A stretch of 64,000 nt of DNA from an uncultured Collinsella sp. GTDB lineage: Bacteria > Actinomycetota > Coriobacteriia > Coriobacteriales > Coriobacteriaceae. Positions within the stretch are counted from its first letter, which is position 1; each line of letters opens with the position of its first letter. The translations under genes and the position numbers were made by a program. The DNA lies in the NCBI GenBank assembly GCA_958407465.1, contig CATYIV010000007.1, forward strand, positions 9,280 through 73,279. The letters run 5' to 3'. Below are positions 42,136 to 49,170 of this stretch, one piece after another. The notes under the pieces are model-generated. The model was not told the origin of the DNA. It ran no database searches and saw only the letters and a list, made by a program, of their open reading frames with translations.

Positions 42136-43221
42136 ATGCACATTCCAGATAATTATCTGTCCCCGCAGACCGATGCCGTCATGGCAGTGGCGATGGTGCC
42201 CGTTTGGGTCCACTGCATCAAGAAGGTGCGCGCCACGCTCGATCGCGAGCATATGGCTTTCCTGGGCATCTGCGCCGCATTCTCCTTCTTGCTCATGATG
42301 TTCAACGTGCCGCTGCCCGGCGGTACCACTGGTCACGCCGTTGGTGGCGCGCTCATCGCGCTGCTGCTGGGCCCCGAGGCTGCTGCCATTGCCGTCTCGG
42401 TCGCGCTGGCGCTGCAGGCGCTGCTGTTTGGCGACGGCGGCATTCTGTCCTTTGGCGCCAACTGCTTTAACATGGCCTTCGTGCTGCCGTTTGCCGCTGC
42501 TATCGTGTTCCGTGCACTCAACAGCCGCTTGCACGACAAGAGCTGGGGCACCTCGGTTTCGGCCATCGTAAGCGGCTGGGTCGGCCTGTGCCTGGCGGCC
42601 CTGTGCGCAGCAATCGAGTTTGGTATTCAGCCGATGCTTTTCACGAATGCTTCGGGCGCTCCGCTGTACTGCCCCTTCCCGCTGTCCATTGCCATTCCGG
42701 CTATGATGATTCCGCATATGTTGGTTGCCGGCGTGGTCGAGGGCGTGGCGACGGCCGCCATCTACGGTTTCATTAAGAAGACGGCGCCGAGCGTTATCGT
42801 CGGGCCCGAGGCCGTCGATGGCCAGCTTGCTGCCGAGGGCACTGCTGCTAAGAAGACCTCGCTGGTCCCCACGCTCATCCTGGTCGCCGTGCTTGTCGTG
42901 GCCACGCCGCTGGGCCTGCTGGCCACGGGTGACGCCTGGGGTGAGTGGGACGCCGAGGGCGCCGCGACCGCCGTTCAGGAGGCTGGTGACGACAGTCTGC
43001 AGGCTTCGGTCGGCCTCGATACTCCGACCTTTGCCGACGCTCTGCCTACGGGTGATTACCTGCAGGCCTATTCCGAGGAACAGGGTCTTGGCTTTGTCGG
43101 TCAGGCTGCCATGTATATCCTGTCCGGCGTGATTGGCGTGGCGGTGCTCACCATCGCATTCCGTCTGATCTCGCTGACGGTTAAGGAAAGCGGTGCTCAT
43201 GGCAATAGCCGAGCTGCCTAG
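42136..43221 (+). CDS. ECF nickel/cobalt transporter substrate-binding component, CbiM/NikM type with C-terminal extension
   Basis: A 361-residue membrane protein. It begins MHIPDNYL; the free N-terminus and His2 are the known metal ligands in this family. Seven hydrophobic segments fill residues 10-225 (PGGTTGHAVGGALIALLLGP and GDGGILSFGANCFNMAF are typical). The C-terminal part (about 245-361) adds two more helices flanking an outer loop, as in NikMN/PDGLE-type fusions that replace the small N subunit. First gene of an M-Q-O operon. The NikR-like box in front suggests nickel rather than cobalt. Confidence 0.9.
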   Translation: MHIPDNYLSPQTDAVMAVAMVPVWVHCIKKVRATLDREHMAFLGICAAFSFLLMMFNVPLPGGTTGHAVGGALIALLLGPEAAAIAVSVALALQALLFGDGGILSFGANCFNMAFVLPFAAAIVFRALNSRLHDKSWGTSVSAIVSGWVGLCLAALCAAIEFGIQPMLFTNASGAPLYCPFPLSIAIPAMMIPHMLVAGVVEGVATAAIYGFIKKTAPSVIVGPEAVDGQLAAEGTAAKKTSLVPTLILVAVLVVATPLGLLATGDAWGEWDAEGAATAVQEAGDDSLQASVGLDTPTFADALPTGDYLQAYSEEQGLGFVGQAAMYILSGVIGVAVLTIAFRLISLTVKESGAHGNSRAA

Positions 43222-44035
43222 CTGGCTTGCGGTCGAGCAGCGTTACGAGCCCGTGGGGGCTCGGCATCGTGTGATGCAAAAGAACGTCCTGCACCTGGCG
43301 AGCCTGCTTGAGCGGGTTCGCCTGGGTGGGGGCGCGCACGAGGGCGGGTCGATGGTCGACCGCGCCCTTTCTTGCGTTTCGGCTCCGGTGCGCCTGGTGG
43401 GGATGTTCGTCTGCGTTCTATGCGTGTGTCTGACGCAGAGCCCGCTGTACCTCATGTTGATGGCGGCTATCGCGCTGGTGCTGGTCGCGGTGCGCCCCGC
43501 ACGCGGGCTGCGTGCGACCATTGTACCGGCGCTCGGCGCCACGGGGCTCGCAGTGGTTCTGGCGCTGCCTGCCCTGCTGCTGGGCGCTTCCGCTACGGGC
43601 GCCATGCTCAAAATTGCGCTTAAGACGTTCATTAACGTGTCGCTCGTGCTGGGCGTTTCGTGGACGCTTACCTGGAGCCGCATGTCGGCGGCGCTCAAGA
43701 CGCTACATCTGCCCGACGAGGTCATCTTTACGTTTGATATGGCGCTCAAGCACATCGAGGTGCTGGGTCGCACGGCGCACAATCTGTGCGAATCGGTCAT
43801 GCTGCGCAGCGTTGGCCGTGCGCCTGAGGGATTTTCGCGTACCGATTCGATCGCGGGTATCATGGGCATGACCTTTATCAAGGCGATGGAATGCAGCCGC
43901 GCGATGGACGAGGCTATGCTTTGCCGCGGCTTTGCCGGTGCGTATCCGGCTCCCGCGCGCGCCGGGTTTGGCTGGCGCGATGCCGTTTACGCAGCCGTTG
44001 TGGTTCTGCTCGCCGTGTTGTGCGCGGTGCTGTAG
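43193..44035 (+). CDS. ECF transporter transmembrane component, CbiQ/EcfT type
   Basis: A 280-residue membrane protein overlapping the end of the M gene by 29 bases. It has five or six hydrophobic segments and the cytoplasmic EcfT signature EAMLCRGF, which couples to the ATPase. The GTG at 43193 is 5 bases after AAGGA; an ATG at 43199 is possible. It links the substrate-binding and ATPase subunits of the Ni/Co transporter. Confidence 0.9.
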   Translation: MLMAIAELPSWLAVEQRYEPVGARHRVMQKNVLHLASLLERVRLGGGAHEGGSMVDRALSCVSAPVRLVGMFVCVLCVCLTQSPLYLMLMAAIALVLVAVRPARGLRATIVPALGATGLAVVLALPALLLGASATGAMLKIALKTFINVSLVLGVSWTLTWSRMSAALKTLHLPDEVIFTFDMALKHIEVLGRTAHNLCESVMLRSVGRAPEGFSRTDSIAGIMGMTFIKAMECSRAMDEAMLCRGFAGAYPAPARAGFGWRDAVYAAVVVLLAVLCAVL

Positions 44036-44079
44036 CGCGGGCGGTCGAGCCGTCGATGTGGATAGGGAAGGGCGACGTT

Positions 44080-44850
44080 TTGGCAAACGATACAAATGGC
44101 GCGATGTGCGCGAGCGGTGCTGCCGGCGCCGAGACCACGCCGCTCATCGAGTTTCGCGACGTGGTGTTTTCCTATGCGGGTCATACGGTGGTCGACGGCG
44201 TTTCGCTGCAGGTGGATCGTGGTGAACTCGTTGCTCTGCTTGGTCCTAACGGTTGTGGCAAGACGACGATCATGCGCCTTATCAACGGCCTTGAGCTCGC
44301 GGACGCAGGGGCATACCTGTTTGACGGGCACGTGATCGATGCGGCGTTTCTAAAGGATTCCGCGGCCGCTCAGCGTTTTCATCAGCGCGTAGGTTTTGTG
44401 TTCCAGAATGCCGATGCTCAGCTGTTCTGCGCTACGGTGGGCGAGGAAGTTGCTTTTGGTCCCGCGCAGATGGGGCTGCCGGCAGACGAGCTCGAGCGCC
44501 GCGTGCGCGATGCCATGGGGCTGTTTCAGGTTGTCGACCTTGCCGATGCCTCTCCCTATCAGCTCTCGGGCGGGCAAAAGAAACGCGTTGCGCTGGCTGC
44601 GGTGGTGTCGATGAACCCGGATATCTTGGTCCTCGACGAGCCTACCAATGGACTCGACGAGGATTCATGCGACATCGTGGTCAACTTCTTGCTGGCCTAC
44701 GTCGCGGCGGGTAAGACGGTCTTGATGAGCACGCATCACCAGGATTTGGTGCGACGCCTGGGTGCCCGTGCAATCTATATCGATCGATATCACCATGTGG
44801 TCGAGGCACCTTCGCCGTCGTATGGAACCGAAAGCGGTGCTACGGACTAG
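44080..44850 (+). CDS. ECF transporter ATPase, CbiO/EcfA type
   Basis: A 256-residue ABC ATPase: Walker A GPNGCGKTT, Q-loop FVFQNADAQLF, signature LSGGQKKR, Walker B ILVLDEPTNGLDE, and switch His in MSTHHQD. It powers the Ni/Co transporter. The TTG at 44080 is 7 bases after GAAGGG and is preferred; an in-frame ATG at 44056 would add 8 residues. It is the third gene of the operon. Confidence 0.9.
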   Translation: MANDTNGAMCASGAAGAETTPLIEFRDVVFSYAGHTVVDGVSLQVDRGELVALLGPNGCGKTTIMRLINGLELADAGAYLFDGHVIDAAFLKDSAAAQRFHQRVGFVFQNADAQLFCATVGEEVAFGPAQMGLPADELERRVRDAMGLFQVVDLADASPYQLSGGQKKRVALAAVVSMNPDILVLDEPTNGLDEDSCDIVVNFLLAYVAAGKTVLMSTHHQDLVRRLGARAIYIDRYHHVVEAPSPSYGTESGATD

Positions 44851-44929
44851 TTGCTGCGTAGAGCGTGCGTAGCCGCCCGCGCGGCTTTGCCGTGATGGTA
44901 TAGTTATCCAGGTTTTTATGGGGGTGGCT

Positions 44930-45778
44930 ATGCCAAGCTGGAACATTCATATCGCTCAGACGGAGCGTTTGCTGGAGCGCACCGGTGCGCTTGCCAATAG
45001 CGTGCGCGACCGCAATGCCTTTTTGTTTGGCTGCGTGGTTCCGGATATCTTCGTGGGCTATATGGTCCCTGGCATCGCCGATCCCATTCCGTACCGCATT
45101 ACGCATTTTGCCAAGCCTGAGCCCATCCCTAAGCCTCGTGAGCATGAGTTCTGGGATACCTATGTGGCACCGTTGCTTAAAAGTTCGCCCATCGGTGCGC
45201 CGGCCGCGGCGACCTCGATTATCGAGGAACGCGAGCGGCTGAACCGCGTGCACTATCCCCAGCGCTACAAGGATGCCGAGCCGGTTGCCGGTCCCGGCGC
45301 CTGTGAGTTCTCGCTTGCGTCCGAAGATGTGGCACAGTCGTTGCTCGATTTGACACTTGGTGTCTGGTCGCATCTGGTGGCCGATACCGTATGGAATACG
45401 CGCGTGAATCAGTACCTGGAGGCGCACGGCGGCAAGCCGTGCGAGGAGTTCCGCATTAAAAAGCAAGGCGACTTTGACTGGTTCGGCAAGACGCTCGGCA
45501 TTGTTTCGATTCCGCGCGCGACCGATCGCCTGTATACTGCGGCGACGCGTTTTGGGCAGTATCCCATCCATAAGGAGTATGTGCTCAAGACCATCGGCGT
45601 TATGCACGAGATCGTGCGCGAAAACCCCGGTGAGCCCGATCATCCGCCGTATCGCCTGCTAACCGAGGAGTTTTTCGATGCGACGTTTACCGAGGTCATC
45701 GAGCTGACCGAGGCGGGTTTTGCCGTCCGTGTCGAATCGCCCGATGTGCCTGCGCTGCCCCTGATTGCTAGCTGCTAG
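44930..45778 (+). CDS. Zinc-dependent phospholipase C-like protein
   Basis: A 282-residue protein of the zinc-dependent PLC family (PF00882 type). It starts MPSWNIHIAQTERLL, has FLFGCVVPDIF with the metal-binding Asp, ITHF, and LGVWSHLVADTVWN with the conserved His and Asp. The usual family start MPSW supports ATG 44930 over ATG 44918. No signal peptide is seen, so action on outside lipids is doubtful; many such proteins in Actinomycetota and Firmicutes are uncharacterised. Its stop overlaps the end of the convergent gene by 4 bases. Confidence 0.8.
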   Translation: MPSWNIHIAQTERLLERTGALANSVRDRNAFLFGCVVPDIFVGYMVPGIADPIPYRITHFAKPEPIPKPREHEFWDTYVAPLLKSSPIGAPAAATSIIEERERLNRVHYPQRYKDAEPVAGPGACEFSLASEDVAQSLLDLTLGVWSHLVADTVWNTRVNQYLEAHGGKPCEEFRIKKQGDFDWFGKTLGIVSIPRATDRLYTAATRFGQYPIHKEYVLKTIGVMHEIVRENPGEPDHPPYRLLTEEFFDATFTEVIELTEAGFAVRVESPDVPALPLIASC

Positions 45779-46848
45779 CTGGCCGGCCCGGCAGTGAATA
45801 GCTCAACCCAATCGACAAGTAGCTCTTGCCGTAAGGTATCTTCGGCAATGCGTTCCTGTTTGGTCTTTGGGATGTGGGGAAGCCCGGCCTTTTTATGGAT
45901 GAGCTCGGCTATGTGGTCGAAGCTCTTCTTCTCCTTGATCTGGTCATAGGTAATTTGGATGACGTCGTAGCCCATGCTTGTGAGTGCGGTGGCGCGCTCG
46001 GCATCGGAGAGGCTCGCGGCTTCGCTGTCGTGGGCAGAGCGGCCTTGGCATTCCAGAATGACGCCCATGCTGTCGGTGGCGCTTTCGACGAGGATATCGG
46101 CGTAGCAGCAGGTTTTGTCATACAGCGAACGTGCGGCTTCACTGAGCGGGATGCGCGCGTTGTTGGCGATCTCGATGCCCTGGCCGCCCTCGTCGCGGGG
46201 GAGCGAGATAAGCATGGAGGTCTGTACTTCGAAGGGCGAGGCGGCCTGCCCCGTCATGTGCTCGGCCGCCCAGCGCAGTTGTTTGACGCCGCGCAGGCCT
46301 GCGGCTTGCTTGGCGAACGCGGCGATATCCGTTGCGGTAAGAAGCGGCGTGCGCTTCCACAAGTTGGTGTCATTGCCCTTGGTGTCGTTAACTCGCTCCC
46401 AGCCGCAGTTGGGTGGAATGAACTTAAGCGAAATAGCTTCATCGAGTTGTTGTTGCGTTCGCTCGCAGGGCTTAAACACTGCAAAGGAGCCGCACATCTC
46501 GTAGCAAGCCATGAGTAACTGGTTGCGTGAAACCTGCGTAGCAAGGTTGAGCAGCGTGAACTCCGGTGACGTGACATCAAACCCATGTTCAGTCTGCCTA
46601 AACGGCCCCGGAGGTGGTTCTTGGGTCAGGAGGTGCGATTTAAACAGGCTTCGCGACCCGGATTGTGCCCGAGTGAATACAAGCCTGTGAAGTGGTGCGT
46701 GAAGCAGGTCTTTTACAACTGCATGACTTCCGAGGCCACAACATCTGCGATCCATATTGCCAAGGCTAATGGCGGGGTAAAGGCCTAATACCTGCGGCGG
46801 GATGCGGTAGTAGTTAAAGGCGGATTGCCCACAAAGCGTCAGGTCCAT
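45775..46848 (-). CDS. AbiEi/DUF559-like protein (possible nuclease or antitoxin-like regulator)
   Basis: A 357-residue protein. The centre (HGFDVTSPEFTLLNLAT) recalls the AbiEi C-terminal domain. The last 130 residues have a PD-(D/E)XK-like pattern: YADILVES, then MGVILECQG, then a helix and YDVIQITYDQI. It resembles the protein at 19598-20560 in plan but not closely in sequence, and carries an extra N-terminal part. ATG at 46848 follows GGAGGG. It stands alone, with no obvious toxin partner. Function is uncertain. Confidence 0.65.
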   Translation of the reverse strand: MDLTLCGQSAFNYYRIPPQVLGLYPAISLGNMDRRCCGLGSHAVVKDLLHAPLHRLVFTRAQSGSRSLFKSHLLTQEPPPGPFRQTEHGFDVTSPEFTLLNLATQVSRNQLLMACYEMCGSFAVFKPCERTQQQLDEAISLKFIPPNCGWERVNDTKGNDTNLWKRTPLLTATDIAAFAKQAAGLRGVKQLRWAAEHMTGQAASPFEVQTSMLISLPRDEGGQGIEIANNARIPLSEAARSLYDKTCCYADILVESATDSMGVILECQGRSAHDSEAASLSDAERATALTSMGYDVIQITYDQIKEKKSFDHIAELIHKKAGLPHIPKTKQERIAEDTLRQELLVDWVELFTAGPAS

Positions 46849-46902
46849 AATGCCCTCCTGGCCGAAATCATCTCTTTGAAGCGAGTGATGCCAGCGTCAA
46901 TC

Positions 46903-47026
46903 CGGAAGTATGCGGCAAAATCTGAACCCTATGAGCGGACCTGGCTTTTGAGGCTAGTTTATCAGGCATTTTGTTGCGAAAAAACAGGGTGTGCTCGGAG
47001 GTTCCAGAATTTGCCGCATACTTCCG
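46903..47026. repeat. 124-bp intergenic inverted repeat
   Basis: Arms 46903-46928 and 47000-47026 share CGGAAGTATGCGGCAAA and its complement, with an extra base and two mismatches further in. The loop contains GGGTGTGCTCGG (46987-46998), also found at 10430-10441 in the hairpin there. The rest of the gap 46849-47205 holds no gene that I can see. Confidence 0.75.
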
Positions 47027-47205
47027 AAAACCAGGTCGATTTGGTTCTTGCTAAAACGATTTATCAGCCCTGTGTGAGGTGTGGGTTTGCCACCGGGCGA
47101 ACACTTTTAGCGCTTGGGGCTTTTTTTTGGCCTCGAAGGGTGGATTTCGCGCTTTTGGTAAAGAAATGAGTGCGTGTTTTGCCGTGCGGCGGCATTGGCA
47201 CAGAA

Positions 47206-47240
47206 AAAGGGCCCGGAAGGCAATGCCTTCCGGGCCCTTT
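47206..47240 (-). terminator. Rho-independent terminator of pyk
   Basis: Perfect 16-bp stem (47206-47221 with 47225-47240) with a 3-nt loop. On the minus strand it runs into TTTTTCTG. Confidence 0.9.
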
Positions 47241-47268
47241 GCAATGCAAATCTGCTTGCAAGTACGAT

Positions 47269-48729
47269 TTAGCGTACCTGAGCGACGTAAGCGACGTTGG
47301 TCGAGGAGACCTTGTCCTCGAGCTGGACGCTCATGCGGGGATCGCCGGCGGTAGCGACGGTCAAATCGCCAGTCTTGACGTAGCCGAGCTCCTTAGCGGT
47401 CTCGATCGCCTTGACGATCGTGCCGTTGACGGTGCCCTGGGTAATCTCTGCCTGGTGCGGGATGACGCCCCAGTACATGATCATCTGCTGGACGGCCCAC
47501 TCGTGGCGGGAGAACGCGCAGATCGGCATGTTGGGACGGAAGTGCGAGATCAGGCGGGCAGTACGACCAGTGGTCGTCGGCACGGTGATGCACTTGGCGC
47601 CAACGGTGGTGGCCATGTTCACAGCGGACATACCCACAACGTTGTTGACGACGCGGGTGCCGTGAGCGTCAGCCGGAACCTCGAGTGGAGCGTGAGCCGG
47701 GAGGTACTTCTCGGTCTCGAGAGCAATGCTGGCCTGCATCTTGACGGCCTCGACCGGGTACTTACCGGCAGCGGACTCGCCAGAGAGCATAACGGCGTCG
47801 GTGCCGTCGTAAATGGCGTTAGCAACGTCGGCAACCTCGGCGCGCGTCGGGCGCGGGTTCTGCTGCATGGAGTCGAGCATCTGCGTAGCGGTGATAACGG
47901 GCTTGTAGGCCGCGTTGCACTTAGCGATGATCTCCTTTTGGATGTGCGGAACGAGCTCGGGCTTGATCTCGATGCCCAGGTCGCCACGGGCGACCATGAT
48001 GCCGTCGGAAGCCTCGAGGATCTCGTCGAAGTTCTCGACGCCCAGGGCGCACTCGATCTTCGGGAAGATTGTCACGTGCTCGCCACCGTTCTCGCGGCAA
48101 AGCTTGCGAATGCCGCGGACGGACTCGCCGTCACGGATGAAGGAAGCGGCGATGTAGTCGATGTTCTCGGTCAGGCCAAAGAGGATGTCCTGACGATCGC
48201 GCTCGGTGATAGCGGGCAGCGAGATGTTGACGTTGGGCATGTTGACGCCCTTGCGCTCGCCGATCAGGCCGTCGTTCTTAACGACGCAGGTCATGTCCTG
48301 GCCGTCGACGGACTCGACCTCGAGGGCAACCAGACCATCATCGATCAGGATAAGGGAGCCCTTCTCGACTTCGGAGGGCAGAGCCAGGTAGTCGAGGGAG
48401 ATGTGCTCAGAGGTGCCGTGGAAATCCTCGGACGTGGGCTGAGCGGTGACGACGATCTTATCGCCGGTCTTGACGGCAACCTTCTTGCCGTCGACCAGAA
48501 GGCCGGTGCGGACCTCGGGGCCCTTGGTGTCGAGCAGGATGCCGACGGGCAGACCGAGCTCCTTGGAAATACGACGGACGCGCTCGATGCGACCGTGGTG
48601 CTCGTCGTAGGATCCGTGCGAGAAGTTAAAACGGGCGACGTTCATGCCCGCCTTGATCATCTCGCGGATGGTCTCGTCGCTATCGCAGGCGGGACCCATG
48701 GTGCATACAATCTTGGTGCGCTTGTACAT
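47269..48729 (-). CDS. pyk: Pyruvate kinase
   Basis: A 486-residue pyruvate kinase that makes ATP and pyruvate from phosphoenolpyruvate and ADP. It has the N-terminal RTKIVCTMGPAC, ARFNFSHGSYDEH, LLDTKGPEVRT, the active-site lysine in FPKIECALG, metal-binding MVARGDLGIEI, and the C-terminal allosteric domain (about 355-486) with PTTTGRTARLIS. No extra PEP-utilizer domain is fused at the C-terminus. The ATG follows TGGAGGT on the minus strand. It is monocistronic with a strong terminator. Confidence 0.96.
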   Translation of the reverse strand: MYKRTKIVCTMGPACDSDETIREMIKAGMNVARFNFSHGSYDEHHGRIERVRRISKELGLPVGILLDTKGPEVRTGLLVDGKKVAVKTGDKIVVTAQPTSEDFHGTSEHISLDYLALPSEVEKGSLILIDDGLVALEVESVDGQDMTCVVKNDGLIGERKGVNMPNVNISLPAITERDRQDILFGLTENIDYIAASFIRDGESVRGIRKLCRENGGEHVTIFPKIECALGVENFDEILEASDGIMVARGDLGIEIKPELVPHIQKEIIAKCNAAYKPVITATQMLDSMQQNPRPTRAEVADVANAIYDGTDAVMLSGESAAGKYPVEAVKMQASIALETEKYLPAHAPLEVPADAHGTRVVNNVVGMSAVNMATTVGAKCITVPTTTGRTARLISHFRPNMPICAFSRHEWAVQQMIMYWGVIPHQAEITQGTVNGTIVKAIETAKELGYVKTGDLTVATAGDPRMSVQLEDKVSSTNVAYVAQVR

Positions 48730-48792
48730 TCAGACCTCCATCTGACATCGTCTTGCGCTGATAGATAAACCATAAGAAATAAAACTGAGATG

Positions 48793-48798
48793 ATTATA
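48793..48798 (-). promoter_or_regulatory. Probable -10 element of pyk
   Basis: TATAAT on the minus strand, 64 bases before the pyk start, in an AT-rich gap. The -35 region is weak (TTGGGG near 48818). The remaining gap up to 49066 shows no gene. Confidence 0.5.
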
Positions 48799-49066
48799 AC
48801 GAAATGCCGACCGAATACCCCAAAAAATCGACCGTATGCCGAATTAGAAGTTCATTTTTTGCGAATAAACGGTATATGCAAAAACTTTACCAACCGTTCT
48901 AACCGCTGCTATCTGGGCGATATTTCAGTTTGATGATGCACCGAAGAAAAAACGTTTTATCAATGTCGAACATCATACGGTCTGCATCGTTGCACTCGAG
49001 CCGTGTTTCCAATTGGAATGTTTTGGCTAGACGCGTCGCTTTGGGGTACCATAGCTCCACTATCAA

Positions 49067-49164
49067 CTGCCGCTCAGCACGGCAGCCTTGATGAGCCCTT
49101 GCCCTTCTCCTGGGAATTATGATCGGGCATCAATCTGCTGAGTGGCCCGAATCCCAGGAGGGGA
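49067..49164 (+). promoter_or_regulatory. Leader hairpins of the P-type ATPase gene, one masking the ribosome site
   Basis: CTCCTGGGA (49107-49115) is a perfect complement of TCCCAGGAG (49152-49160), which includes the start of the gene's ribosome site AGGAGGGG. An inner CGGGC / GCCCG pair (49124-49128, 49145-49149) stacks inside it. A separate small hairpin CTGCCG / CGGCAG lies at 49067-49085. The layout fits control of translation, perhaps by a metal-sensing RNA. No known riboswitch consensus was recognised. Confidence 0.55.
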
Positions 49165-49170
49165 CTCTAT

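Noticed and set aside
47170..48768. 532-codon open frame opposite pyk
   Set aside because: Same reason: a shadow of a strongly biased gene, starting inside the pyk terminator region.
49067..49170. yybP-ykoY manganese riboswitch before the P-type ATPase
   Set aside because: The conserved GGGGAGTAG-type core could not be found; only a ribosome-site-masking hairpin is visible.
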